64,000 bases of DNA from Chryseobacterium sp. JV274 (GCF_903969135.1 NZ_LR824569.1:4733001-4797000); one strand, 5' to 3'; shown: positions 36,435-46,156, counted from the first letter of the stretch. The notes: generated by a model from the sequence alone, not told the origin. Translations and numbers: made by a program.

Positions 36435-36464
36435 AAAAACCATTCATCTTTTGAATGGTTTTTG
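36435..36464 (+). terminator. Terminator after the transglutaminase-like pair
   Basis: Stem aaaaaccattca / tgaatggttttt with a short loop, just before the next gene. Confidence 0.8.
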
Positions 36465-36488
36465 TATTTGATATCAAAAATTAGAATT

Positions 36489-37313
36489 ATGAAAAATACG
36501 ATTGCTGTTATAGCATTATCTTCTTTCTTAGCAGTGACTGCCTGTAAAAAAAATGAAAAGGCAGGGCCAGTAGAAAAAACTGAAAATAAAACCACTGAAG
36601 GATTTGTGGTAGACTCTGTGAAAGTGAATGATTCTACAAAGATTACAGACTCTTTAAAAGTGAGCTACACTTCAAAACTGTTGGTTTTTCCATCATTGAA
36701 AGATAAAAAGCTATTAGACAGTATCTATTTCCAGAATGAAAAAATCAAAGACTTTTCCAAAGCAGGCCTTCAGGCTTATCTTGATAAAGAAAAGAATGAT
36801 TATTTCAGTTCTATGAAAAATGATAATAAAGATTGGGTTTCAGATGTTACCTATGCTCAGAATTGGTATTCAAGCTCACATATGAATCTGATTTCCAATG
36901 CAAACAATTATATGCATATTCAGTATGTAGGAAGCGGATATGAAGGGGGGGCACATGATAATTATGGTTTTTCAGAAAGAGTTTTTGATCTTAAAAACAG
37001 TAAAAAATTAGAACTGAAAGATATTACTTCAATGCCTAAGAATAAAATTGAAGCAATTCTGATGAAAAATATCGACAAAATCAACAGTGGAACAATGGAT
37101 GGTGACGGAGAAGTGAAAAACTCGGAAATGCTGCTAGTTGAGAAAATTCCAGCATCCGATAACTTCTATTTTGATGATAAAAATCTGTATTTCCATTACA
37201 GCCCTTACGAAATTGCCGCTTTTGCAGCAGGAGATATCACCATTCCTGTTTCATGGGAAGACCTTAAAGGAACCTTAAATGCAGAATTTAAAGAAAGAAT
37301 GAAAATTAAGTAA
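36489..37313 (+). CDS. DUF3298-domain lipoprotein
   Basis: A 274-residue lipoprotein (AVTAC, Cys18 counted from ATG 36489). After a charged linker, the body has the DUF4163/DUF3298 layout: NANNYMHIQYVGSGYEGGAHDNYG, then VFDLKNSKKLELKDIT, and NLYFHYSPYEIAAFAAGDITIPVSWEDL at the end, as in the extracellular domain of RsiV. RsiV-type domains bind lysozyme, but many relatives have no known ligand. The ATG at 36489 is chosen over an upstream in-frame codon because it starts the signal peptide. Confidence 0.83.
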   Translation: MKNTIAVIALSSFLAVTACKKNEKAGPVEKTENKTTEGFVVDSVKVNDSTKITDSLKVSYTSKLLVFPSLKDKKLLDSIYFQNEKIKDFSKAGLQAYLDKEKNDYFSSMKNDNKDWVSDVTYAQNWYSSSHMNLISNANNYMHIQYVGSGYEGGAHDNYGFSERVFDLKNSKKLELKDITSMPKNKIEAILMKNIDKINSGTMDGDGEVKNSEMLLVEKIPASDNFYFDDKNLYFHYSPYEIAAFAAGDITIPVSWEDLKGTLNAEFKERMKIK

Positions 37314-37315
37314 AT

Positions 37316-37345
37316 TAATGCTTCCAGATCAGGAAGCATTTTTTA
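37316..37345 (+). terminator. Terminator after the DUF3298 gene
   Basis: Stem aatgcttcc / ggaagcatt with a 6-nt loop and T-run, immediately followed by the promoter element at 37344. Confidence 0.85.
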
Positions 37346-37351
37346 ATTTTG
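37344..37351 (+). promoter_or_regulatory. -7 element (TAATTTTG) for the lipid kinase gene
   Basis: Exact TAnnTTTG match only 5 bp before ATG 37357, so transcription would begin at or very near the start codon. It excludes the earlier in-frame ATG at 37318, which lies inside the terminator. Confidence 0.6.
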
Positions 37352-37356
37352 CGGTA

Positions 37357-38208
37357 ATGGAAAAAGTAGCTTTTATTATCAACCCTTTTTCGGCCAAAAA
37401 AAACTATCAGCCGTTTTTGAACGAACTTAAAACAAAGGTTAACAACCCGTTGTATTATGTATCAGAATCTATTCCTGGAACAGATGAGTTTATTCAGTCT
37501 CATTTTGAAGAAGTAGATATTTTTGTGGCAATAGGAGGGGATGGTACAATTTCTACCGTAGCCAAAAATCTGATTAATACAGAAAAAATTCTGGCTATTT
37601 TTCCGGCTGGTTCAGGAAACGGATTTTCCAATGAAACCCAGTTCAGTAAAAATCTGGATGAACTTTTAGAAAAAATAAGAATCAAAAATTCCAGAAAGAT
37701 TGATACTTTTACAGTGAATGACAGGCTTTCTATCAATGTTTCAGGAACAGGATTTGACGGTAAAGTTGTCAAGGAATTTGAAAAAACAACCCGTGGATTC
37801 AAAAATTATATCAAAGTTTCTTTAAAAACTTTCTTCAACTACAAACCCATCAAGGTGAAGTTTTTTGACGAAGAATATCAGCAGTACAACGGAAGATATC
37901 TGATGATGAATATTGCCAATACCCGCCAGTTTGGAAACAACGCTTACATTGCTCCGAAAGCAAGCAAAAGTGATGGTTTGGTGGATATGGTTTTGGTAAA
38001 GAAGTTTCCTCTGACCTATTCTGCGCTGTTTGCTTTCAGAATGTTCACCAAAAGACTGAAAGATGATGAATATGTCACTTATCTCCCGGTTTCTGAAATA
38101 TCATTTAAAGTCAATACCAAAAACTGGCATCTGGACGGTGAATTCAATAAAATCAAATCACCAGTTCATGTTAAAGTACAGCCGGCAAGCTTAAGTATTT
38201 TGATTTAA
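37357..38208 (+). CDS. Diacylglycerol/lipid kinase family protein
   Basis: A 283-residue protein beginning MEKVAFIINPFSAKKNY. The DAGK catalytic motif appears as FVAIGGDGTISTVAKNLI and FPAGSGNGFSNE, with C-terminal LVDMVLVKKFP and WHLDGEFN. These enzymes phosphorylate diacylglycerol, sphingosine or ceramide-like lipids with ATP; flavobacteria contain sphingolipids, so that substrate is possible. Probably a leaderless or very short-leader mRNA. Confidence 0.88.
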   Translation: MEKVAFIINPFSAKKNYQPFLNELKTKVNNPLYYVSESIPGTDEFIQSHFEEVDIFVAIGGDGTISTVAKNLINTEKILAIFPAGSGNGFSNETQFSKNLDELLEKIRIKNSRKIDTFTVNDRLSINVSGTGFDGKVVKEFEKTTRGFKNYIKVSLKTFFNYKPIKVKFFDEEYQQYNGRYLMMNIANTRQFGNNAYIAPKASKSDGLVDMVLVKKFPLTYSALFAFRMFTKRLKDDEYVTYLPVSEISFKVNTKNWHLDGEFNKIKSPVHVKVQPASLSILI

Positions 38209-38294
38209 GGTTTCAGGTTGACCGTTGTTTGTTGCTGCTTTCTTTTGTTACTAGTTGATTATTGATGAATCTTGATTTATGATTTCATATAAAA

Positions 38295-38333
38295 AATTCA
38301 CCATTCATTTGCAAAGCAAAATTCACTATTGAC
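38295..38333. repeat. Dispersed repeat with TTGCAAAGCAA core, copy 2
   Basis: Matches the stretch at 24729-24769 with few changes (attcaccattcatttgcaaa, then gcaaaattcactattgac). Confidence 0.65.
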
Positions 38334-38364
38334 CTTAATAAACTTCTACTGAAGCTTCATAGAA

Positions 38365-38402
38365 TACCTCCTGATACCTGCGACCTACGATCTGCCACCT
38401 GT
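38365..38402. repeat. Heptamer-periodic array abutting the dctA stop
   Basis: Units tacctcc, tgatacc, tgcgacc, tacgatc, tgccacc at exact 7-bp steps, ending at the symporter stop codon. The reverse complement is of the same type as the aggtaat/aggtatt/aggtggc units at 43586. Confidence 0.75.
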
Positions 38403-39683
38403 TTACACTTCCAGCTTTTTCTCAACTTCAGCCGGATGATCCAGACAATATTGAAGCTGTTTTTTATCAAGCTGTTTTTCCCAGTTGGCAACCACTACGG
38501 TAGCTACAGAATTTCCGATTACATTCGTCAGCGCTCTGCATTCACTCATAAATTTATCGATCCCAAGAATTAATGTCATTCCGGCAATTGGAATTTCCGG
38601 AACTACAGCCAGGGTTGCTGCCAGGGTTACAAATCCGGCTCCGGTAACGCCAGCTGCTCCTTTTGAGCTTAACATGGCTACCAGAAGAAGCATCAGCTGT
38701 TTTTCAATAGGAAGATGGATGTTTAATGCCTGTGCGATAAACAGAGAGGCAAGTGTCATATAAATATTGGTTCCATCAAGATTGAAAGAATATCCTGTAG
38801 GCACTACAAGACCTACAATAGCTCTCGAACAGCCCGCTTTTTCAAGTTTTTCCATGATTCCCGGAAGAGCAGACTCTGAAGAGCTGGTTCCCAAAACAAG
38901 AAGAAGTTCTTCTTTAAGGTAAAAAAGAAACTTGAAAATGTTAAATCCGTTATACCATGCTACCGCTCCTAACACCAACACCACAAAAAGAGCAGAAGTG
39001 ATGTAAAATGTGCCGACCAAAAAAATAAGATTTATAACCGAGTGAAGTCCGTACTTTCCAATAGTAAACGCCATAGCCCCGAATGCTCCGATGGGTGCCA
39101 GTTTCATAAGCATATGAACGATTTTAAATACCGGAGTTGATAGATCCTGTAAAAAATCGGTTACTTTCTGGCTTTTTTCTTTTGTTAAAACCAAAGCCAC
39201 TCCCATTAAAATAGCAACCAAAAGAACCTGAAGAATATTATCACCCACCAAAGGACTGAATAAAGTCTCCGGAATAATATTCATAATGAATCCTGTAAGC
39301 GTTGATTCATGAGCTTTTGCCTGGTATTGTGAAACATCACCTGAGAGAGTAGCAGGATCAATGTTTAAACCATGGCCCGGCTGTAAGATATTTCCTACCA
39401 ATAATCCGATAATAAGCGCAAGAGTTGAAAATGTAAAGAAATAGATCATTGCTTTTATGGCAATCCGGCCTACTTTTTTCAAATCGGTCATATGGGCGAT
39501 TCCCAAAGTAAGCGTAATGAAAATTACCGGGGCAATAATCATTTTCACCAATTTGATGAATCCATCTCCAAGAGGTTTCATTTTTTCTCCCAATTCGGGA
39601 TAAAATTTTCCAAGAAGAATACCGGCAACTATCGCTATAATCACCTGGAAATAAAGCTGATTGTATATTTTTTTTGCTTTCAA
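38403..39683 (-). CDS. Dicarboxylate/amino acid:cation symporter (DctA/GltP family)
   Basis: The 426-residue membrane protein has the SLC1-type signatures: the serine-rich reentrant loop [22 protein letters not shown] and the transport motif [23 protein letters not shown], then [10 protein letters not shown] and the end [23 protein letters not shown]. It imports C4-dicarboxylates or glutamate/aspartate with protons or sodium. N-terminal helix begins after [13 protein letters not shown]. Single gene. Confidence 0.94.
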   Translation of the reverse strand: MKAKKIYNQLYFQVIIAIVAGILLGKFYPELGEKMKPLGDGFIKLVKMIIAPVIFITLTLGIAHMTDLKKVGRIAIKAMIYFFTFSTLALIIGLLVGNILQPGHGLNIDPATLSGDVSQYQAKAHESTLTGFIMNIIPETLFSPLVGDNILQVLLVAILMGVALVLTKEKSQKVTDFLQDLSTPVFKIVHMLMKLAPIGAFGAMAFTIGKYGLHSVINLIFLVGTFYITSALFVVLVLGAVAWYNGFNIFKFLFYLKEELLLVLGTSSSESALPGIMEKLEKAGCSRAIVGLVVPTGYSFNLDGTNIYMTLASLFIAQALNIHLPIEKQLMLLLVAMLSSKGAAGVTGAGFVTLAATLAVVPEIPIAGMTLILGIDKFMSECRALTNVIGNSVATVVVANWEKQLDKKQLQYCLDHPAEVEKKLEV

Positions 39684-39787
39684 AGAACAGTCGTTTTGTT
39701 TTTTTAAGGGCGAAAATTAAGAAAATTTATCTGAAAACATGACAAAAGTCATTGAAAAGATCTGCAGCAGTAGATTGATCAGTAAAA

Positions 39788-39840
39788 AGCTCCGGCTTCA
39801 TTCGTAAAAAGGCAAAGCCTTTTAGAATGAAGCCGGAGCT
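39788..39840 (-). terminator. Long terminator hairpin after ggt
   Basis: A 53-nt hairpin with 16-bp outer arms (agctccggcttcattc and its exact complement) and inner arms around ggcaaagcc. It follows the gamma-glutamyltransferase stop on the minus strand. Confidence 0.85.
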
Positions 39841-39865
39841 GTATTATAATATTGACAGATGATAT

Positions 39866-41554
39866 TTATTCCACTGCAACAGAGTCATCTCCGCGGCCGT
39901 CTGCCACTGCATGGATGCTTCCGTTTTCATCAATAACAATCATTTCTGTTTTTCCGATGTATTTAATCTTTTCAATGACATAATTTTTGCTTTTCAGCTC
40001 CGAAATTGTGCTTTCAGGAAAATTATTTTCTACCGTAATAGTTTCCGGAAGCCACTGGTGATGGAATTTTGGTGTATTCACTGACATATTTGCGTTCAGT
40101 TTAAAATCTACAACATTCACAATAGACTGATATACCGAGGTTGGGATCGTTGTTCCTCCGGGAGTTCCCACTACCATATAAGGTTTTCCATTCTTAAGGA
40201 GTATAGTTGGGGTCATGGAAGAAAGCATTCTCTTGTTAGGCTGGATCGAATTGGCTTCTCCGCCTACTGCTCCGAACATGTTTGGTACACCCGGTTTGAT
40301 AGAGAAATCATCCATTTCATTATTTAAAAAGAATCCTGCTCCTGAAACCAATACTTTACTTCCATAATAACCGTTAAGAGTTGTGGTTACAGAAGCAGCA
40401 TTTCCATCCTTATCCAATACGGAAATATGAGTAGTCTGCATAGATTCTTTAGGCTGTTCTATGATTTTGCCAACCTCTGCACTTGGAGTTGCTTTATCAA
40501 AACTGAAGCTTTTCCATCTTCCTTTCAGGTAGTCATCAGAGATCAGGTAAGAAGTTTTATCCTGAATAAAATCAGGATCTCCCATATATTCTGCTCTGTC
40601 TGCAAAAGCTCTTCGCTCTGCCTCAGTCATGATCTGAACTGCTTTTGTAGAGTTTTGCTGGTATTTTTCAAGGTTTTCAAAACTTGCCATTCTCAGCATT
40701 TGAGCCAGAAGAACTCCGCCGCTTGAAGGTAAAGGCATGGTTACCACATTACTTCCTTTGTATTCAAATTCAAGAGCTTTTCTCTCTGCAACCTTATAAT
40801 TCTTAAGATCTTCCAATGTGATGATTCCGTTACCTCTTTTCATTTCAGCAACCAGAAGATCAGCTGTTTTCCCCTCATAAAAGCCTTTTGCCCCCGATTT
40901 TTGAATCAATTTCAAGGTTTCGGCCAGGTCTTTCTGGATCAATAAATCTCCCGCTTTCCATGGAGCATCTTTTACGAAAATGATAGAAGATTTATTATGT
41001 TTCTGGAATTTTTCCCTTTGGTTATTCAGCATTTCTGCTTCCTTGTCGGTAATAGCAAATCCTTTTTCCGCAAGATCAATGGCAGGCTGGATAATCTTTT
41101 CCATAGGCAGTTTGCAGTATTTCAGGGTAGCAAAAAAACCCGCTACACTTCCGGGAATACCCACTGCCAGTCTTCCGTTTTGGGAAAGATCTGTATCTGC
41201 TTTCCCTTTTTTATCAATGTACATGTCTCTGAAGGCCTTTTTCGGAGCAGTTTCCCTGTAGTCCAATGTGAATTTTTCCCCATTATTTTTTACGCCTACT
41301 AAAAAACCGCCACCACCAATGTTTCCGGCCTGAGGATACACTACAGCAAGGGCATATTGTGTTGCTGTAACGGCATCATAGGCATTTCCGCCCATCTTTA
41401 AGATTTTGGCTCCAGCTTCACTGGCTAACGGATGTGCAGATACTACAACACCTTTATTTTTTACCTGTGCTTCCTTGATGATATTGAAATTGGTAAACTG
41501 AGCCCAGCTAAATGGGCTGGCCAGTAAAATCAAAGCAATTAAAATCTTCTTCAT
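39866..41554 (-). CDS. ggt: Gamma-glutamyltransferase
   Basis: The 562-residue precursor has a signal peptide (MKKILIALILLASPFSWAQ) and the Ntn-hydrolase layout. The autocleavage site is at MQTTHISVLDKDGNA, making Thr374 the catalytic N-terminus of the small subunit. LDYRETAP supplies the glutamate-binding Arg (Arg100) and GSKVLVSGAGFFLNNEMDDF follows. It is secreted to the periplasm, where it breaks down glutathione and other gamma-glutamyl peptides. Confidence 0.95.
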   Translation of the reverse strand: MKKILIALILLASPFSWAQFTNFNIIKEAQVKNKGVVVSAHPLASEAGAKILKMGGNAYDAVTATQYALAVVYPQAGNIGGGGFLVGVKNNGEKFTLDYRETAPKKAFRDMYIDKKGKADTDLSQNGRLAVGIPGSVAGFFATLKYCKLPMEKIIQPAIDLAEKGFAITDKEAEMLNNQREKFQKHNKSSIIFVKDAPWKAGDLLIQKDLAETLKLIQKSGAKGFYEGKTADLLVAEMKRGNGIITLEDLKNYKVAERKALEFEYKGSNVVTMPLPSSGGVLLAQMLRMASFENLEKYQQNSTKAVQIMTEAERRAFADRAEYMGDPDFIQDKTSYLISDDYLKGRWKSFSFDKATPSAEVGKIIEQPKESMQTTHISVLDKDGNAASVTTTLNGYYGSKVLVSGAGFFLNNEMDDFSIKPGVPNMFGAVGGEANSIQPNKRMLSSMTPTILLKNGKPYMVVGTPGGTTIPTSVYQSIVNVVDFKLNANMSVNTPKFHHQWLPETITVENNFPESTISELKSKNYVIEKIKYIGKTEMIVIDENGSIHAVADGRGDDSVAVE

Positions 41555-41738
41555 ATGATTGTTTTCTTTGAAACAAAATTATTGAATTTTAAGTTAATCA
41601 TAGACTGTGATCACTGCATTTGATTTTTTCTATTGTTTAAAAGAGAATTTTACCTGTTTAAATTGAATATATCCGTATTCATTATTGGGGGAGTGTTTTT
41701 TAAATACACCTTTTTTATTATGGTTGGCATGTTTTTTT

Positions 41739-41746
41739 TACTTTTG
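41739..41746 (+). promoter_or_regulatory. -7 element (TACTTTTG) for the threonine dehydrogenase gene
   Basis: Exact TAnnTTTG match 24 bp before the start codon. Confidence 0.6.
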
Positions 41747-41770
41747 TACAATTCTAAAAAAATCTGAAAA

Positions 41771-42736
41771 ATGGAATCCTATACGGAAAGAATACTGATT
41801 ACAGGTGCCTTGGGACAAATTGGTACCGAACTTACGAACAGACTTGTTGAAATCCACGGAGCTGAGAACGTTGTTGCTTCAGGATTGGACAGATGGCAGG
41901 AAGGAATTACTTCTGCCGGACACTATGAAAGAATGGATGTTACCAATACACAATTGGTAAGACAGGTGATTAAAGATTACGATATCACTACAGTGTATCA
42001 CCTGGCTTCGCTTTTATCCGGAACTTCGGAAAAGCAGCCTGTTTTTGCCTGGAAACTGAATCTTGAGCCATTGCTTCATTTTTGTGAAATGGCGAAAGAA
42101 GGGCTTCTGAAAAAGATCTTCTGGCCAAGTTCTATCGCTGTATTTGGAAAAGGAATTCCAAAACATGATGTGGGACAAGATGTAGTGTTGAATCCTACAA
42201 CGGTTTATGGGATCTCCAAAATGGCAGGGGAGAAGTGGTGTGAATACTATTTCGATAAATATGATGTAGATGTAAGAAGTATCAGATATCCTGGATTGAT
42301 CTCATGGAAAACTCCGGCAGGGGGTGGAACTACTGACTATGCTGTTGAGATTTTCTATAAAGCAATTGAAGATGGAAAGTATACAAGTTTCATTTCCGAA
42401 GATACAGGAATGCCGATGTTGTATATGGACGATGCCATCAATGCAACCTTGAAATTAATGGATGCTCCGAAAGAAAGTTTATCTGTTCGCTCTTCTTATA
42501 ATTTAGGTGGAATGTCATTTACTCCAAAAGAATTGGCAGCAGAAATCAAGAAAGAAATTCCTGATTTTGCTATTGATTATAATCCGGATTTCAGACAGGC
42601 AATTGCAGATTCATGGCCGGCTTCTATTGATGATTCAGTCGCCAAAAAAGACTGGGGTCTTACTTATGATTTCGGAATTTCTGAAATGACTAAGGATATG
42701 ATCAAGAATCTGAAGATAAAATTAAGCAAGAATTAA
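41771..42736 (+). CDS. SDR-type L-threonine 3-dehydrogenase
   Basis: The 321-residue extended SDR has the NAD motif ITGALGQIGTEL, YHLASLLSG, catalytic Ser in FWPSSIAVFG and YGISK (Tyr-x-x-x-Lys). PGLISWKTPAGGGTTDYAVEIFY is the mark of the UDP-galactose-epimerase-like threonine dehydrogenases described from Flavobacterium frigidimaris, which oxidise threonine to 2-amino-3-ketobutyrate with NAD. A plain epimerase is less likely given that block. Confidence 0.9.
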   Translation: MESYTERILITGALGQIGTELTNRLVEIHGAENVVASGLDRWQEGITSAGHYERMDVTNTQLVRQVIKDYDITTVYHLASLLSGTSEKQPVFAWKLNLEPLLHFCEMAKEGLLKKIFWPSSIAVFGKGIPKHDVGQDVVLNPTTVYGISKMAGEKWCEYYFDKYDVDVRSIRYPGLISWKTPAGGGTTDYAVEIFYKAIEDGKYTSFISEDTGMPMLYMDDAINATLKLMDAPKESLSVRSSYNLGGMSFTPKELAAEIKKEIPDFAIDYNPDFRQAIADSWPASIDDSVAKKDWGLTYDFGISEMTKDMIKNLKIKLSKN

Positions 42737-42820
42737 TAATATAAAGTAATACTTTAATTAACAATTGTTTTAACATCTGATTTATAATATTTTATATAAT
42801 TTATATAAATTTTAATTTAA

Positions 42821-43573
42821 ATGGTATTATTGACTTTTAACATCACCTGTATTGAAGCTGAAGTAAAAAACGGCTCCCAAATAACTGATGATGAGCGATT
42901 GAAAATTATAGAAAATAATACCAGAGCAATTCTTAGAATTTTAGATATTCATGATATCAAATCAAGTTTTTTCGTAGAGGTTTCTCTTATCGGAAAACTT
43001 CAGAATTTAATAAAAGCAATTTCATCCAAAGGGCATGAAATTGCTTTTTATAATAAAGACTCAAATCCTGAAGAAATTGAAAATGCTAAAAAGAATATTC
43101 AGGATCTGCTGGAAAAACAGATCAGAGGAATTCGTCAAAAAGATGTAAAGGTTTCAAAGGAAATTTTGAAGCTGATGGAATTTAATTATGTTTCCAATAT
43201 CGACAATGCCAATATTCTTTTTCCTTTTAAAAGACTCAAAAGAGATACGGAAATTACAGAAGAGGACGGACTAAGTATTGTTCCTGAAAGTATCTCTCCT
43301 TACAGTCAGCTTCCCTATAATGATTTCGTGTTTCAGATTCTGCCGATGAAGTATTACCAGAATATGGTCCTGGAAACATTGCAGAATGAAGAATTTGTAC
43401 TGATTTACCTGAACACATGGCAGTTTACAGATTTCAAGAAATACCGTTTTGATATCCCTTTTTACCGGAGCTTATTTTCGGGTAAAAAAATGGAGGACAA
43501 ACTAGATGCCCTCCTTACTTTTCTCAATGACAGGGAAATGGCTACCTCCCGTATGAAAGATTATATTTTTTAG
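42821..43573 (+). CDS. NodB-like polysaccharide-deacetylase-fold protein, degenerate
   Basis: A 250-residue protein with the fold of polysaccharide deacetylases: LLTFNITCIEAEVK at strand 1, DIKSSFFVEVSLIGKL, and SSKGHEIAFYN, followed by a C-terminal part FRFDIPFYRSLFSGKKMEDKLDALLTFL-like (YRFDIPFYRSLFSG). The usual catalytic Asp after TFD and the His-x-x-x-His pair are not intact (TFNI; GHEIAFYN), so deacetylase activity is doubtful. No signal peptide; probably cytoplasmic. Confidence 0.7.
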   Translation: MVLLTFNITCIEAEVKNGSQITDDERLKIIENNTRAILRILDIHDIKSSFFVEVSLIGKLQNLIKAISSKGHEIAFYNKDSNPEEIENAKKNIQDLLEKQIRGIRQKDVKVSKEILKLMEFNYVSNIDNANILFPFKRLKRDTEITEEDGLSIVPESISPYSQLPYNDFVFQILPMKYYQNMVLETLQNEEFVLIYLNTWQFTDFKKYRFDIPFYRSLFSGKKMEDKLDALLTFLNDREMATSRMKDYIF

Positions 43574-43585
43574 GGAGTAGATGAT

Positions 43586-43613
43586 AGGCTGCAGGTAATA
43601 GGTATTAGGTGGC
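43586..43613. repeat. Heptamer-periodic array after the NodB-like gene
   Basis: Units aggctgc, aggtaat, aggtatt, aggtggc, starting 13 bp after the stop codon at 43573. Confidence 0.65.
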
Positions 43614-43661
43614 GGGGAGTAAGGAGACTGTTTCTCATGATAACAGAGATATTAAATTTCT

Positions 43662-43712
43662 AAACCTTAAACTTTAAACCTTAAACCTTAAACCTTAAAC
43701 CTTGAACTTTAA
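43662..43712. repeat. Heptamer array (AAACCTT)n abutting the phosphoesterase stop
   Basis: Units aaacctt, aaacttt, then four exact aaacctt, gaacttt and aactagc; the last unit overlaps the stop codon of the convergent gene. Confidence 0.85.
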
Positions 43713-44918
43713 CTAGCTTAGCTCAAAAAGTGTAATCTCCGGCAATACACCCACTCTTCCCGGATATCCCAGTACTCCGAATCCTCTGTTTACATACAGT
43801 AGCTTTCCTTCGCTTTCATATAAATCGGCCCATTTTGGGTATCGGTACTGAACAGGTGACCATTTTATATTTTTAAGATCCAGCCCAAACTGCATCCCAT
43901 GCGTATGTCCTGAAAGGGTCAGGTGGATGTTTGTAGGGTGCTTTTTCACCACATAATCAAAGTGGGTAGGGTCATGGCTCATTAATATCTTTGTAGCTGA
44001 TTCCGGTACGTTTTTTAAAGCGTCATCTATTTTTCCGAATTGAGGAAATGGTTTTAATCCCCAGTTTTCAACGCCCAGAATGTATATTTTTTCTCCATTT
44101 TTTTCGATGACTCTGTGTTCATTTCTCAGCATATCAAAACCTGCCTGCTTTTCATAACTAATCAAAGTGTCAAGGTTTTCTTTTTTAGCTGTGGGTGACT
44201 CCCAGGATACATAATCTCCATAGTCGTGATTTCCTAATACGGCAAACTTGCCGTCTTTAGCCTGGATTTTTGAAAATAAAGGAATGAAAGGCTTGAACTC
44301 ATCCGCAACGTTATTCACCATGTCTCCGGTGAATAATACCAGATCAGGTTTTTGTTCATTAATAAGATCAATGGCGTGCTGTAATTTGCCGGGATCGGAG
44401 AAGCTTCCACTGTGAACGTCAGAAATCTGGATAATTTTATATCCTTTGAAACTTTTCGGAAGATTATTGAATTTTACCCTTACTCTTCTTACGGTATGGC
44501 GGTATTTACCAAAAGTAATTCCGTCTATGAAAAGAGCAGAAAGAACGCCTCCCATTCCCAGGCCTACGATGCTCAGGAATTTCCTTCTTTCCGGAAAGAA
44601 ATTTTCTGAAGGTTTTGTAAAACCGATCAGGTATCCTCCGGTTCTGAAAATATCATCAATTAATAAAAACAGAACTACAAAAATTTTAGGAAGGATGAAA
44701 ATTAAGAACAAAGAGATCATAATCTGAGCTCTTACCGTACTTCTGTCTGATCTTTGGAAGTGGGTAACTTCGTAAGCGAAAATTCCATATACGGCTAAAG
44801 AGAGTACCCAATATCCGATTCTTATCCATGAATTATCAGTGAGTGTTCTGATAGCTTGATAAATATAAACTTCCAAAAACAGGAAGATTCCAGCGATAAT
44901 TAAAAAATTCTTTTGCAT
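43713..44918 (-). CDS. Membrane-anchored metallophosphoesterase
   Basis: A 401-residue protein with about three to four N-terminal membrane helices (FLIIAGIFLFLEVYIYQAI; WVLSLAVYGIFAYEV; MISLFLIFILPKIFVVLFLL) and a calcineurin-type metallophosphoesterase domain: ISDVHSG, TGDMVN, LGNHDYG, MSHDP and LSGHTHG, in that order. These ligate two metals. Similar proteins (YkuE-like) act on UDP-sugars or lipids at the membrane. Substrate unknown. Confidence 0.92.
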   Translation of the reverse strand: MQKNFLIIAGIFLFLEVYIYQAIRTLTDNSWIRIGYWVLSLAVYGIFAYEVTHFQRSDRSTVRAQIMISLFLIFILPKIFVVLFLLIDDIFRTGGYLIGFTKPSENFFPERRKFLSIVGLGMGGVLSALFIDGITFGKYRHTVRRVRVKFNNLPKSFKGYKIIQISDVHSGSFSDPGKLQHAIDLINEQKPDLVLFTGDMVNNVADEFKPFIPLFSKIQAKDGKFAVLGNHDYGDYVSWESPTAKKENLDTLISYEKQAGFDMLRNEHRVIEKNGEKIYILGVENWGLKPFPQFGKIDDALKNVPESATKILMSHDPTHFDYVVKKHPTNIHLTLSGHTHGMQFGLDLKNIKWSPVQYRYPKWADLYESEGKLLYVNRGFGVLGYPGRVGVLPEITLFELS

Positions 44919-44987
44919 GTTCTGATTAAAAAAAGCACAAAGAATAACTTCCCTGTGCTTTTATATTTTTTTTGTTTATTAAATATT

Positions 44988-46055
44988 TTAAGGAAATCTG
45001 TAAACGAGCGCATTGATGTTCATTCCGGCACCTACCGAAGTCATCACAATGCTCCCATTCTCTTTAAACGATTGACCTTCCATTTTTCCTTTAATTATTA
45101 AATCATACATGGTAGGAATTGTTGCTACAGAAGTGTTTCCAAGATCCTGAATCGTCATAGGAGAGATCGCATGATCGTATTCTTTGATGTCATACAACCT
45201 GTGAAGTCTTTCAATCATAGCGTAATCCATTTTAGCGTTTGCCTGGTGAATTAAGATTTTATCTATATCTTCAATAGAAAGACCTGCATCTGTAATGGTG
45301 TCTTTGATAGCATCCGGTACATTTTTAAGAGCGTATTCGTAAATCTTTCTTCCCAGCATTCTTACATAAAGGCGCTTCTGATCTGCTTCTTTATTGATAG
45401 AAGGTTGATTTTCAAGGTAGTTTAATTCCGGGCCGTTGTCACAGATTGTGTTGTGGGCAATAATTCCTACATTCTCTTCGTCAGTTGCTTTTACCACTAC
45501 GGCTCCGGCACCATCAGCAAAGATCATTCTGTTTCTGTCATATGGATCTGTTACTCTGCTTAAAGTTTCAGCGCCGATGACAAGAATTGTTTTGGCAACT
45601 TTAGCTTTAATTAAATTATCAGACAAAATCATAGCTTCTACCCATCCAGGACATCCGAAAATCATATCATACGTTACGCATTTTCTGTTTTTAATGCCCA
45701 GTTTATTCTTTACTCTTGCTGCCATTGTTGGCATAAAATCAGCATATCCGTTTTCAGTAACTTCCCCGAAATTGCTTGCATAAATGATATAATCCAATTC
45801 TTCACCATCCACTTTTGCATCCTCAAGGGCAATTTTTGCAGCTTCATAACCGATTTGTGAGTTGGAAAGATCATCTTCAATGAATCTCCTGTTTTCGATT
45901 TCTGTAATCTCTACAAATTTCGCAATGGTCTCTTCCACAGGCTTTTCAATCTTTACTCCGTCTTCTGTGTAGAACTCGGAATTCATGAAGTAATCTCTAC
46001 CAATAACTCTGTTCGGAATATAAGATCCAGAGCCAATAATGATCGTATTCGGCAT
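44988..46055 (-). CDS. Beta-ketoacyl-ACP synthase III family protein
   Basis: A 355-residue thiolase-fold enzyme. The catalytic Cys is in MIFGCPGWVEAM, the His in ILIHQANAKMDY, and the Asn in DLGNTSVATIP, the FabH triad. It is slightly longer than typical FabH (about 320-335), with an insert near the N-terminus (NSEFYTEDGVKIEKP). Either the initiating condensing enzyme of fatty-acid synthesis or a paralogue for a specialised acyl product. No pathway cluster surrounds it. Confidence 0.88.
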   Translation of the reverse strand: MPNTIIIGSGSYIPNRVIGRDYFMNSEFYTEDGVKIEKPVEETIAKFVEITEIENRRFIEDDLSNSQIGYEAAKIALEDAKVDGEELDYIIYASNFGEVTENGYADFMPTMAARVKNKLGIKNRKCVTYDMIFGCPGWVEAMILSDNLIKAKVAKTILVIGAETLSRVTDPYDRNRMIFADGAGAVVVKATDEENVGIIAHNTICDNGPELNYLENQPSINKEADQKRLYVRMLGRKIYEYALKNVPDAIKDTITDAGLSIEDIDKILIHQANAKMDYAMIERLHRLYDIKEYDHAISPMTIQDLGNTSVATIPTMYDLIIKGKMEGQSFKENGSIVMTSVGAGMNINALVYRFP

Positions 46056-46126
46056 TCGTTTATATGATTTTTTTAAAGATGCAAAGTTAATAATTAATAT
46101 TAATAACGGAGAATTAAAAATATTAT

Positions 46127-46134
46127 TAAATTTG
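46127..46134 (+). promoter_or_regulatory. -7 element (TAAATTTG) for the 46157-48247 genes
   Basis: Exact TAnnTTTG match 22 bp before the start codon at 46157. Confidence 0.6.
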
Positions 46135-46156
46135 CAAAAATTGTACTTTACAATCT

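Noticed and set aside
37318..37356. Earlier start for the lipid kinase
   Set aside because: This ATG lies in the stem of a terminator and before the promoter element; ATG 37357 fits the family start.
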